In this document: positions 10,568 through 21,210 of the stretch, piece after piece
Position numbering within the stretch: the stretch's first letter is position 1
How the letters are laid out: every line of letters begins with the position of its first letter
Assembly: GCA_949775045.1 (NCBI GenBank)
Contig: OX459107.1
Location: 12,613,250 to 12,677,249, forward strand
From: Metridium senile
Taxonomy: Eukaryota; Cnidaria; Anthozoa; Actiniaria; Metridiidae
DNA length: 64,000 bases
Direction of reading: 5' to 3'
The notes under the pieces: generated by a model
Seen by the model: the letters and a program-made list of their open reading frames with translations, nothing else
Database searches by the model: none
What the model was told of the DNA's origin: nothing
Position numbers and translations under genes: made by a program

Positions 10568-11393
10568 ATGTCGACAGAAATGGATCGTCTACCTGATGAA
10601 ATGATTTTACATGTATTTTCCTATCTACCGGAGCTTTTTTTATTTAAAACTGTGTCGTTGGTCTCAAGAAAATTTCATGGACTGGTGTATTGTCACACGA
10701 CAATCAAGGCAAACAGAAAATTTCTTCGATCACTTCAGATTGATGGAAAAAATCCGTTCTGGCCGATAAGTTTAAAGAAAGCAGCTGATGTCATCGGGAT
10801 GGCTCCGAAAGGAACAGCCAAATCATTTACGTTGATGAGTGGCACTAGAACGTGGAAATTTCTTACCCTACTTATTAACAAAAGCGTGAAACTTTTAATC
10901 TTGAACTTGGCCAATACAACAGGAGTAGTTAAGAACAGTATGCTGCACACGGGGCTTTTTGACAACTCAAAGGAACTTAACGTTAGTGGCTGTGAAATTG
11001 AAGACACTTTCCTATTTCACTTGGGTAAAGTTTGTCGTCATCTATTTTCACTGAACATTTCGAACTGCCGATGGATTTCACAGAAAGGCATTCAAGAAGC
11101 AAAGTTAGACAGTATATTTAATAGACATTTCTTCATGTAAATTAGGAGGTGATTCTGTGATTCATATACTACGAGAATACAGCGTAGTGATTGTTTGCAT
11201 CAAGGAACTCAACTTATCACGCATTGACTGTGAGATAATCAACAAACTATTTCCAAGTGTGATGGAGATCGGGATTCCAGCCATTTGTGGATTCACATAC
11301 ATGGGAAATACATGCCCAAATGTGTGCTTTTGGTGCCGTACCAATGTTGTCTGCAAAACTGTTCTCTCCACTGATACAGCATCTGAACTCTGA
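10568..11393 (+). pseudogene. F-box/LRR protein gene with a frameshift
   Basis: From ATG 10568 (MSTEMDRLPDEMILHVFSYL) residues 5-45 form an F-box, expected to bind Skp1 in an SCF ubiquitin ligase. Leucine-rich repeats follow: KLLILNLANTTGVVKNSML, KELNVSGCEIED and LFSLNISNCRWISQKGI. The frame stops at 11138-11140, but the next frame, open from about 11110, carries on with LRRs: VYLIDISSCKLGGDSVIHIL, then IKELNLSRIDCEIINKLFPS, up to the stop at 11391-11393. One shift near 11105-11125 therefore splits it. This could be a pseudogene, an assembly error, or a short product of 190 residues. Substrate unknown. Confidence 0.65.
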
Positions 11394-11399
11394 ACTCTG

Positions 11400-11578
11400 G
11401 CTTATTTGTTAAATAAGCAGCACAACTTAGTAAACATTTAGTAAACAAAATTGTACAAAATCTTCTATTTTTGATTTTTTTGGTTAGAGTGATTCAAAAA
11501 CATAATAAAAGCTTTTGACTGAAATCATCCAGGGAGTGTATTAAATATTTTATCATTGTTCCTCAGTATCTACTGATT
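11400..11578. other. Intergenic, nothing recognised
   Basis: Short AT-rich gap between the F-box gene and the inverted-repeat arm starting at 11579. Confidence 0.4.
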
Positions 11579-11762
11579 TGACCGTAAGTCAAACTTTTTT
11601 CAATTAATTCACGGAATCATCTACAAGCATTTACTGTTCTAAAGCATTCTAGTTTTATTTAGAAACACCAAGCGCTTTTATTCACTTCAATATTTTTGTA
11701 TTTACACACTTGTTTGTGTCTCGGTCGGGACTGAATACGATGCAAAATTTAGACATTTTTCT
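11579..11762 (+). repeat. Left arm of a large inverted repeat
   Basis: Begins TGACCGTAAGTC and is the diverged reverse complement of 18478-18651. Shared blocks include TCTAGTTTTATTTAGAAACA, CACTTCAATATTTTTGTATT and GAATACGATGC. It may be the terminal repeat of a 7.07-kb element; no matching target duplication is seen. Confidence 0.7.
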
Positions 11763-12353
11763 TTTTAATTAGAACACAACATATTTTCGAAAAGTTCCAT
11801 AAAGTGTCCGATCGATCGACTGTCAACAACACTTGTCTAACGCGCGATAGGCGCAATTGGCAAAATGGCAGTTTAGGCGCATTGGCAAAATGAAATTTCA
11901 TGCCTTAGGCGTGATTTGCAAAACGCAAAAAATAGCAAAAACTTGCAACATTGCGCGATGGAAGGCGCGATAAAAATGCAATTCGTCGTAAAGAAAATAT
12001 GTTCTAACGCTAGTCAATTAAGAATATCGGCACTATTAAATTTTCAATTGCCGACCTGATCGTATAATTTCAAAGATAATTTCAAGTGCATTTCAGCAAA
12101 CGACTTTGTTTTTATTCATTTTTATTTATATTGGAGAAAAACGAGAATATTTAAGTTGTTATGCTGGTCAAACTCGGCGTTTTTTCTGCATACAATTTAC
12201 GAGAATTCAAATATCTTTTGCCAAAGTTGAGCTACACAAAATTTGTTTTGACTGTTTGAATGCACCTGCTTTTCAGATACTTTCTGAAAATTATTAACTT
12301 TGTAGCTTATGTGTTTTTTCAGAAAAAACGATAAATGTAGCGTTAGAATTTTG

Positions 12354-13258
12354 TGTACACGAACACCGTGCACAGGGCCCAGTCCAAGACAATGACCATA
12401 ACGTTACAGACCAGACACCTTTAAACGACAACTATTTACAACAGCCACCTCACCCACATTACAAGACGACACCACCACTTCACTCCTACGACAGCTGCTA
12501 CACAACCAGACTGAAATACTCAAATGACTAGACTGAATCGAAGGACAAGACATGAACCAACTGTACACCACAACATCAACAATTCGCTACGACACATCAA
12601 TCAACACTACAACCGTTACAGACATTCCAGCCCTTGAATTAGACGTGACCACAAGCAAAGAAGTGATCGACATGAGGCAAAAGGCTTCCTCAGCTGGCCA
12701 TTTCGCTGTACTGTTAGTAAAGTATTTTTTTACCGTGGAGGAAAGAATGAACAGAAATTGCACTGGAACGCGAGGGAAAGAAAGTCTGCTGCCCGAGAAA
12801 CTGGACTTAGTCAAACAAATTGTTTTTAAATTTTATAGCAAGGAAAGTCGTAATGATGGGGATTGGTTCTGGAAATTTATTGTAAGTCGTATTGATGAGT
12901 TTTTGAGAAGAAAGAAAAAGTGAACCATTTGTATCAAAATAAACTATTTGAAAACCTAAAAAATTGTTGTTTAATTGTTTGTAGTTTCAGTATTGTTATG
13001 TAGCTAGCAAAAAATATAAATAATATCATGCACTACTTAAAACAAGCAAATGTTTAATACCTGTTTATTTCAATAAAGAAACATTATCGATATATACGCG
13101 GCGACTTGTCTACATGTTGTAAACATTTTTGCACTGTAAATGATCTAAAATTACCAAACGTCAAATATGTGCATGTTAATTAAGCAATCTCGTGTGAACA
13201 TTCATCGAGGTAGAATTTGAAGAGTACCTCAGGCCCTGTGCACGATGTTGGTGTACAA
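12354..13258 (+). mobile_element. 905-bp TIR-flanked unit carrying a BEN ORF
   Basis: TGTACACGAACACCGTGCAC plus AGGGCCC at 12354-12380 is matched in inverse orientation at about 13232-13258 (24 of 27 identical). A third copy of this end lies at 18283-18309. The BEN-domain ORF lies inside. No clear target duplication is seen, so the unit may be one element or two ends of larger ones. Confidence 0.55.
12552..12923 (+). CDS. BEN-domain protein (short or partial)
   Basis: 123 residues. About residues 50-120 fit a BEN domain: FAVLLVKYFFTVEERMNRN, then LLPEKLDLVKQIVFKFY, a tryptophan pair (DWFWKFIV) and a basic end FLRRKKK. BEN domains are helical DNA- or protein-binding modules of chromatin regulators and also occur in some virus and mobile-element proteins. 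The N-terminal third is Thr/Asn-rich. Full BEN proteins are longer, so this may be a last exon or a stand-alone BEN protein. A TGA lies just upstream in frame, supporting the start or an exon edge there. Confidence 0.55.
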   Translation: MNQLYTTTSTIRYDTSINTTTVTDIPALELDVTTSKEVIDMRQKASSAGHFAVLLVKYFFTVEERMNRNCTGTRGKESLLPEKLDLVKQIVFKFYSKESRNDGDWFWKFIVSRIDEFLRRKKK

Positions 13259-13493
13259 TGGCAAAAACGTTCAAAATGAAATAAAATTTGTTTTAGAATT
13301 GTAATTACTCGAAGGTTGATAACTTTTTTTAGTTCTTTTTTACATCAAATTAAAGGTAATTTATTGGTCTTTCAACCAGGTGTTTAGTTAATAATCAGTT
13401 GGAAGGAAGAGATGACAAATTTTTGAAAAGTTGTTAACCATGTCCGTAAAAAGTTGCGAAAAACGCGTTACAAATCGACTCAAAATTGATCGT

Positions 13494-13735
13494 ATTTTTT
13501 TGCAAGTTTTGCCCTTTTTGCCTTTGCCCTCTTTGCCTTCTTTGCCTGTTTTGCCTTTGCCTATTTTGCCTTCTTTGCGTCTTTTGCCTTTGCCCTCTTT
13601 GCCCCTTTGCCCTCTTTGCATTTGCCTGTTTTGCCTTGTTTGCCCTTTTTGCATTTGCTTATTTGCGTCCTTTGCGTTGTTTTGCCGGCTCTTTTGCCTA
13701 TACTTTGCGTCCTTTGCTTATTTTTGCCTCCAACC
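13494..13735. repeat. TTTGCC-rich degenerate tandem repeat
   Basis: Irregular 6- to 20-bp units built from TTTGCC, TTTGCCCTC and TTTTGCC. Open frames on both strands through this block (Leu/Pro/Phe-rich on plus, Gly/Lys-rich on minus) are by-products of composition. Confidence 0.85.
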
Positions 13736-13829
13736 GGAAGTCAAAGCTCAAACCGAGCTGTCACGCAGGTCTGCATTTACCGTTTTCATCAAGAAAGGAA
13801 TTTACAAGGTAAGTTTTTAAATTTAGACA

Positions 13830-14324
13830 ATCAATTTATGAACTAAATAAACTATAGTATATGTACACAGAATTGATAATTTGATTGTTAAACTTACTGC
13901 AATATTTCAAACCAAAGCCGCATTTAAGTTAGATCTTACGTACGATAGAAACTGATCAAGTTAGCTTCGCTTTTTGTGGTTAAGCTAAAACGTTTTCAAT
14001 AAAAAACAAGTCGTATTAAGCTTATATAATTCAGGCTTGATTGTCAAACATCTAAAACTAAAATCATATAAGTTAGATAATATGTAGGGAATTGATCTCA
14101 AATCTTTATCCTTTTTGCGATAGCTGCTTTTTTTTCTCTCTCTCTCTTACATTTGTCCTGAAAAAGATCAATTGACCAAATCTAACATTAAGATCAAGGT
14201 ACAAAACTGCTAAATTAAAGCTGTACGCAAGTCGAATTTTAAAAACATTTCATCTGTAAAGATTTCTTGTAAAACAACGTAGTTTATTTTTGTTAAGTAA
14301 AAAAAAAAACGGTCATCTAGGCTA
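13830..14324. other. Intergenic, nothing recognised
   Basis: AT-rich DNA inside the 11.6-18.65 kb inverted-repeat interval; no coding sequence recognised. Confidence 0.4.
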
Positions 14325-14540
14325 AGTTTCCACGGGAGCGGACAAATTATTGAACGGTCAAAAAAACATCCGCTTACAAGTTCCGTTCACACGGGACCAT
14401 GCTAAACGAGCAAAAATTTGGATGCCTAACCAGTCAAATATTCGTTTGAACAGGATGAAAATATTATTCGGTTACGTGTGAACTACATGTCCAGGACGAT
14501 TTTTTGACCGGTCAAAAATTTGTCTTGTCCCGTGTAAACG
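14325..14540. mobile_element. Palindromic MITE
   Basis: Arms of about 40 bp: AGTTTCCACGGGAGCGGACA... at 14325 against ...TTGTCCCGTGTAAACG ending at 14540, with matching AACGGTCAAAAAA / TTTTTTGACCGGT inside. Non-coding. Confidence 0.7.
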
Positions 14541-16300
14541 TCCAGGGTGTCCAAAGCCACCACGAAACTTGAACAAACGACAATATTAGAGGCCGAGTTC
14601 ACTTGAGATTTATTAGAATATTCTAAAGCCTGTATTAAGCTTAAATATGGAAAACTTTTACCGCAAAGTAAGATTTAAGTGTTTTAAAAAGTCCATTCTA
14701 ACTTGAAGTTAAGCTATTTCAGCTTTTTCAATAATTACCCAATTATACCAATAATTACCCAATTATACCAATAATTAATGGCCATAGTTTTGAAAATTTG
14801 ACTTCGTTATTTGAAAGCTTTTTCTATATTCATAAACTAAGCAGCAACGGCCCTATTAATGCAGAGATTATCTAAATCTCAATGTCGAAACTTCGTTTCA
14901 AATGAGCTTCAACTGATATCTACTCTGCTCGAGGATACCTATTTACCGAGTTGAGATTCGAGTTAGGATTCGAGTTTTGGGATTCGACAACATGCGATAG
15001 AAGCTGATAAAAACACAAACAAACGGACGAATATTACAAATTTCCAAACTTTCAATTCGACTTTTTTGATGATTTGAAATCATCTAGAAATTCGAAGGCG
15101 AAATATTTTATATTTTTAAGACCTGTAGCAAGTTTTTTTTTGCATATTCAGTAAAAATAGAAAGTACATAAAACTATAAGCTGAGCTTTGAAACGGTAAA
15201 ATTTCAAACAAAAATACATATTCAAACAAAACTGTAAGTAAAAAAAGGCTACAAGAACCGATGAAGCAATTACTTATCAAGTTATAAGTCCAGAGTTATA
15301 AGTCCAGAAGCTTCTAAACTAGATTTTACATTGCTTTTACCTTCATTATACGTTCTGCCGCTTTGCGATTCTTTCACTCCCAATAACTGACAAAAACATT
15401 AACTTCCCTTTTGTCTTCAAATTTTCACTCTTGGTTAAAATGAAGCAGTATTTTTGATAAACTTTAGACTTACTTTTACACTTTTTGACATCAATGTTAA
15501 AAACCATGTGAAGATCGAATCACACGTTTAAGTTTTATCCAACTCTTTTTCCATTGTAAGTACCTCCTTGTAGTGCTTATCAGTCACTTAATTTTCAATG
15601 ATGAATTGTCGAAAATGGTGCCTATTCTATCACAACTTTAACAAGATCTGAATGGTAGAACTTCGCCCCAGCCACAATAGCGCTTTCAAAACGTTTGTAG
15701 GATTTTTTACACCATGCACGCGTCATGCACACGTCTGCACTACACGTCATTAAAACACAGGTAACCCAATATAATGTTCCATGAAGCAATTCGAGTCTTT
15801 TTTATTATTCAATATTTAACGCCTTCGTTGTAAAGCAATTTTAAAGAATATGTTTGAACTATTTTCCTGAGCTATAGAACAGCATAAGGTTGTATAAATA
15901 GAAACAAATATACCAGCCCTCATTGTAAAGGAAATCAGCACTATTTTACTTGACCTATAGTTTAGAGTTTTTTTTCGTACGAGTGGAAAGTGACCGTAAC
16001 GTACTGAAGCCGTTTTATAGACATTCTAAAATTCTGCAGTAACAGTACTCAGCAACTGTACAGTAACTATTACGGTCAGTTTCCTATTCATACGAAAACC
16101 ACTCCATACTCATATCGATATTGTTATATTATCGCTTATATCGATCCTAGAATATAACAAAGATGAAGTTATGCTTTTGAAAGCAACATATACTTCTTCT
16201 ATTGTCATGAATGATTTGTGTAAAAAATGATACATACGATAATCAGGTGATTTTTTTTACAAATATGACACTTTTTAACCTGCATCGATAATCTTATTTT
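14541..16300. other. Intergenic, short tandem repeat only
   Basis: No gene is recognised. A 20-bp unit (AATAATTACCCAATTATACC) is present twice at about 14729-14770. Confidence 0.45.
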
Positions 16301-16307
16301 TTTTGGA

Positions 16308-16529
16308 ATGACTAGTCGAACAACACTTAAGGCCTGGAGGTACGCCTTGGTGTATTTTATTACAACCAATGAAGTTGGAGTCATTAAGGCCCGCCAAGTC
16401 GCGGATGGCTTCAAAAACGGGATAAAAAAAGACTCCTATATACAGGTGGATTGGGAAGGAAAGCTTTACAAAGCCCGAGTTTTAACAAATAATGATAATT
16501 CAAATATAGTCATCATCATGACTGAGTAA
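16308..16529 (+). CDS. Small tudor-like ORF, possible first exon
   Basis: 73 residues, MTSRTTLKAWRYALVYFITT..., then a turn and VDWEGKLYKARVLTN. The WEGKxYKARV strand pair resembles the small beta-barrel found at the N-terminus of many invertebrate BEN-domain proteins. Its presence in the same 7-kb interval as a BEN ORF may be meaningful, although here it lies downstream of the BEN ORF. It may be a complete small protein (TAA at 16527-16529) or an exon reading through its donor. Confidence 0.4.
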   Translation: MTSRTTLKAWRYALVYFITTNEVGVIKARQVADGFKNGIKKDSYIQVDWEGKLYKARVLTNNDNSNIVIIMTE

Positions 16530-16760
16530 AAACTGAGTTTCTTTCACGAATTATTGACATTAAAGTAGATGCACAAACATAAATACTTCAATATAGGTGC
16601 TAAATTACACTAAGTCGAATCCTTTTTGTGGATCCCGTCGCTCGATGTCAGCCTCATCTGCATGTAATATATATATATTTAAATTCAACTACAATCCGTG
16701 AACTGCAAAGAATTTACACATCAGTGAACAATTTTGTATCATAAATTGTTTTATAACCAG

Positions 16761-17202
16761 GTCAAACTTTGAAGACCAACTTCTGCAGATCGCTGATCTG
16801 GCAGCCCCGGGATCTATTGTCGCGGTAGCTTCTGCTGACAGGGGAGAGGAGTATTACTTATTGAAGATGGGTGATGGCCCAGAAAACCTTCAGTCTCCTC
16901 TGAAAGACGACTGGGGTACTCAATATCCGGCTGGTGCAAATGTCGTGAGAGGAACTTGGCTTGAGAGTATGGCATGGCAGCAAGATCATCGCCCATACAA
17001 AGTTCTTGAAGGCAAACTTGCTGCCGTGTACGCGGCAACCATCAGATATATCCGCCAAGACCGCGAACAAAAGGATGGTCTTTACATTTTGCCTCTCAAT
17101 GAACATCAAGACATTTTAGGATCTCTTAACAGTTTTTTATTTTTGAGCACTGCGTTCCGGTCTAAAAAAGGAGATCCTAAAGTGTCTTTGTTTTATTATT
17201 AG
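16761..17202 (+). CDS. Exon of unknown family (SNFEDQ...WGTQYPAGA)
   Basis: After an acceptor TTTTATAACCAG at 16760 the frame is open to TAG/TAA near 17202 and reads SNFEDQLLQIADLAAPGSIV, AVASADRGEEYYLLKMGDG, DDWGTQYPAGANVVRGTW and KLAAVYAATIRYIRQDRE. It looks like a globular alpha/beta domain. Base composition is more GC-rich than its surroundings, as expected for coding DNA. No name can be given. Upstream exons with matching phase (2) were not identified with confidence. Confidence 0.45.
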
Positions 17203-18280
17203 GGAACTTTAGATACAATTTGACAACGAGTATTAGAATGAGTACGAGTTTAAAAACTTTTTTAAATCTGTGTATACATGATAATTCAGTGTAGGTCGAG
17301 TTAAGGTTATACCACTTGGGCAAACTTTGAGAATAGTCAATTCGAGTACAGACCCATAGAAAACTGACTTCGATTTGTTAAATGTTCGTAAAGATTATTG
17401 ATTGAATAGTCTAAGCACTCTTGTGCAATACAGTGTTTAAAAGCAAAAAACACAAAACAAAGCACACTGAAATTATGACTTTTAGTTAACTTTTGAAAGG
17501 GTTTAAACTTTCATCGCGCAAAGTGAAGATGATGATCAGGCTTTTTTGCCTAACACGCCCTTTCCGCTAGATGTAATTCCAGCAAACTGCTGTTTATGCG
17601 CTTGTTTCTACTTTTTTTTGCCTTCAGTTCTTCCGAGACTAAGATTTTTCACGAGGAGTTCAAAGTGAGAAGTAAGTTCAAGTTTGCTTGAAATCTTTGT
17701 AGTTGTTGTTAAACAAATAAACATTTAATAAATTATTATAAGACCTAAAGATTGTGGATCTTTTTCGTTTTAGTAAAATTACTACTATTTTCTTAGATTT
17801 TTTTACGTCTTGATTTACAAACTTAGTTTTAATTTTGTTCATGTTAATCTCACACTCAAACTTGTGAATTTCTAAAAGCCCAGATCAGGTAAGGATCATT
17901 GCTCCTTCAGTCCATTGAATAAATACATTTTGTAGTATGAAAGTTAATCCTTGAAAAAACTTTCTCAGGAAATTCACGTCGCCGCGATATCACAGGGTTC
18001 AAATTTCACCGCGATTAAGCTGCGATTTATTTCAGAAAACTGCAAAAATTAGAACTAGTAGTACCCCAAATTAATATTTTGCATACAGCTCGGCTCACAT
18101 GTTCATTTTTGCTGAGGGAGGAAAACCGGATAACCCGGAGAAAAATTATCATATTTTCATGGAAAATAACTATGATTTTTGCGTTGTCCATGCTTTAAAC
18201 AATATTTTCTCAAATTTTTGAGCTTGGAGATGATTTTATGACAAAATTAGAACACAAAACGTAGCATTACACGTTTTGTA
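17203..18280. other. Intergenic, nothing recognised
   Basis: AT-rich sequence without coding signal, up to the TIR-like fragment at 18283. Confidence 0.4.
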
Positions 18281-18282
18281 AC

Positions 18283-18309
18283 GCTCCTGTACACAAACAT
18301 CGTGCGCAG
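18283..18309 (+). repeat. Solo copy of the BEN-unit terminal repeat
   Basis: TGTACACAAACATCGTGCGC plus AGGGCCC matches the ends at 12354 and 13258. No partner in reverse orientation was found nearby. Confidence 0.6.
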
Positions 18310-18477
18310 GGCCCTCATGTATATTGAAAACACACCTGATTCTTATATGAAAATAGTGAAACACTGATTTCAAATCTTCTAAATGCATGGATAATGTTTT
18401 TGTAATTGGAAAAAGTTCGACTTACGGTCAAATAGAATTTTTGTTCACATGTGTTCAGTCGGCCGTGAAATTTTTTT

Positions 18478-18651
18478 AAGTGTCCTGGAAGTGATCGGCA
18501 TCGTATTCAGTGCCGAAGCAAAACTAAGTGTGTAAATACAAAAATATTGAAGTGAAAAGAAGCGCTTGGTGTTTCTAAATAAAACTAGAATTCTTTACAA
18601 CAATAAATACTTGTAGATTCCATTTAATTGAAAAAGTATGACTTACGGTCA
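18478..18651 (-). repeat. Right arm of a large inverted repeat
   Basis: Reverse complement of 11579-11762, ending GACTTACGGTCA. A further copy of only the terminal word (GACTTACGGTCAA) lies at about 18420-18432, so the family has several ends here. Confidence 0.65.
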
Positions 18652-19126
18652 CGAAAACTTTTCCATGAAAACTTTAATTGATATAATGTTTTCAAGTATT
18701 TTTTAGCTAGTGCTTTTATTGAACTTGCGGCAATGACACGGAACATTGGAATATCTTTGATTTCTTTTCCAATTCAAAATCTCAAGATGTCACGTTCAGT
18801 TTACTCGCCGGTACTGTACCATTGCTATCATTATTTTTATTATCAAGAATGTACATGGATTTACAAATGTACCAGCATAACTGACAAATTTTCAGTAAGG
18901 TTTCTCAAACATTGCAAGCAATGTATACTCTTCCGGGTATATGCTTGCTTCTTGTAAAAAGAGAAGCAAGCTAGATAGATAGCCTCTCAATATCTGTACT
19001 AACAAGTAAATGTACTTTGTCTATTCCAGGAAAACCGATGATGCAGCAAGAAGTCTATGTATTGTTAGCTGATTGTTTATTGCCATAAATACATTTTGAT
19101 AATTTGATCCTTGCGGATTGTCACAG

Positions 19127-19205
19127 TTCCTCACATGAGGAGTACATTGTATCTTGAAGTCCAAACAATCTAGTGATCCACCTTAACCAAGTTGAATCAA
19201 AATCA
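19127..19205 (+). repeat. Left copy of a flanking direct repeat
   Basis: Shares CATGAGGAGTA, ATCTTGAAGTCCAAA, ATCCACCTTAA and CAAGTTGAATCAAA with 26003-26072 on the other side of the nested transposons. Probably a decayed older repeat or duplicated exon; no function read. Confidence 0.5.
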
Positions 19206-20111
19206 GAGAAGCTTTCCGATGTGGCAATTTTACGCAGCAAAGTAGACAAAAAGACAACATCGCTAAAGGCAATGGCTACAGCCTCTGAACAGCTAGTACC
19301 TCAGATGACTTCAAACAAAGCTGAGCCTGCCAAGAACATTGCTTTAAGATGGTGTAGCTCAAAATATAGCTACAATGGGTTTGAACGGCAACTCATCATC
19401 TGACTCCGAGTAGAATGAGGGTGGCCAAGGGGTAACGTGTGACGTGTGATTGGGGATAAAATAAGCGAGTGATTCATGAAAATAACGAAATACAGTCCGT
19501 GATTCATGAATTCTATGTTGATTATGAATGATTAGCCCCATTTCGTGAAATATTTTTGTCCACATTTGTAGTTTATTATATTTGGTCATACATCACCACT
19601 ACGACGAATACACACAAATTAGGTATGTGACGACCACAATCTTCTGAATCATTTTGTTAACCATCTTGCATTATTTTGTGATATCACAGAAATTGCCCTT
19701 AAAAAGGGCCTTGGGCAAAACCCCAAATATCCTTAGGCTGGCTTGTTAAGGCAACAAGGTTTTTTAGAGGTTTTTTCGTTACACACTCAAGATGCATGCA
19801 AATATGAATTACCACACTTAACTTGTTCCATCTATTCATTCATCCATTTATTCACATGCGGGATATGGTTTGCTTATAAGTAAACAGTATAGACCAAAGC
19901 CAAAACTTAGCAGCCGCGCCTTTTTGCGCACGGAAATGAGGCTTATTATGCAAACAGAGGGAAAACATTCCGTCGCTAAGGACAAAACTACAACTTCATT
20001 GACAGCATTTTATAGTCGTTTTTCCACCTTTTTCTTTTGTAAAATACTAGAATTTTCAACTAAATTACCGCTTTCTACGTTATATTTTACAATAGTCAGC
20101 CTTTTTTCAAT

Positions 20112-21006
20112 TTTTAGTAGGATTTTATTACGTTTTTGACCTTTACACTGCTCGACTTCACGCCCTTTGGAGATGAAATTATGGAGGAGAAAAGCGATTC
20201 AAAGTCAGGTAAATTCATCTTTTTAACTAATTGAAAAGAAGTTAGTCTTTTTTAGCCATAGATACGACTTCATATAAATTCCTTAATTCATTTTCTATCA
20301 TTTTGTTGGATATTTTTGTTCAAATCGACCTCGCTACGGCATCGAGATATGTTGACATTTTTGCCATCAATCTGGTTACGAATCGCTTGCTAGCACTATA
20401 AACCTTTAATTTCAATTGTTAATGCTTTTTATTTTTAAAATTCTTTGACAACGTGCTTTTTAATATTGTTTTACAGATGAAAGAAACAAATAAAACATTC
20501 CATGTACCTTTTTCGACAGGGCTTCAATGCTCAAACTATGGTTATAACAATCGCAGTTACTTGCTTTCCGGTCGAAGAACAATTTTTCACTTTAATATAT
20601 TGAGGTCAATGCCAATTCCATGGAAATCCTTCTGAATATAAAGACCTTTTTTTCACTGCCGTTTCTCAATGAACAAAATCAGCAAAATAGTTATCCATTT
20701 TTTATAAAACTATCTCTCTTTTTTTCTCTAAGGTAGTTGTGATAGCTAATGGCAGCAAAAAGTCTACAAATCTCGATGCCGTAACAAGGTCGATTTGAAC
20801 AAAAATATCCAACAAAATGATTGATAATTAACTAAAAATTCGATCTGAAGTCGTATGTATGGCTTAAAATGGGCAAATTTTTTTCAATTAGTTAAAAAGA
20901 TGAATTTACCTGACTTTGAATCGCTTTTCTCCTCTATAATTTCATCTCCAAAGGGCGTGAAGTCGAGCAATGTAAAGGTCAAAAACGTAATAAAATGCTA
21001 CTAAAA
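20112..21006. mobile_element. 895-bp foldback element inside the left terminal repeat
   Basis: Begins TTTTAGTAGGATTTTATTAC and ends with the inverse GTAATAAAATGCTACTAAAA. The arms match over at least 120 bp near the ends and, more loosely, over about 300 bp or more. AT is present on both sides (20110-20111 and 21007-21008). The right terminal repeat of the host transposon is uninterrupted at the same point (25599-25606), proving insertion. Non-coding. Confidence 0.85.
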
Positions 21007-21210
21007 ATAGCCGATTCCAGCTATAAGCGATGCGCGCGGGGAATTGTGGTAGTTGAGGTAACATTTCCAAGATGGCGGCTTTGTAAACAAACCCGGCGCT
21101 CGCCATTTGTTGCCATTAATATGTTAAAAAAACACTAAAAATACCCCCAAAAAATCAAAAAACATATTCAAAAACAAACAAAAAACAAAAAGAAACAAGA
21201 TTCTTCAGTT
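21007..21210 (+). promoter_or_regulatory. Terminal-repeat promoter and leader of the YqaJ gene
   Basis: About 200 bp just upstream of ATG 21211 is nearly identical to the inverse of 25397-25606, just upstream of the transposase start. It includes TTCCAAGATGGCGGC (a YY1-like core, also able to act as an initiator) and a purine-rich leader of CAAAAAACAAA type. Promoter activity is inferred from its place and conservation. Confidence 0.6.

Noticed and set aside
13388..13846. Leu/Pro/Phe-rich plus frames and Gly/Lys-rich minus frame
   Set aside because: Low-complexity TTTGCC repeat; three overlapping frames are open at once.
19870..20139. Open frame of 89 codons in the left terminal repeat
   Set aside because: Terminal-repeat DNA; the same sequence is read in several frames at the other end without conservation of a protein.
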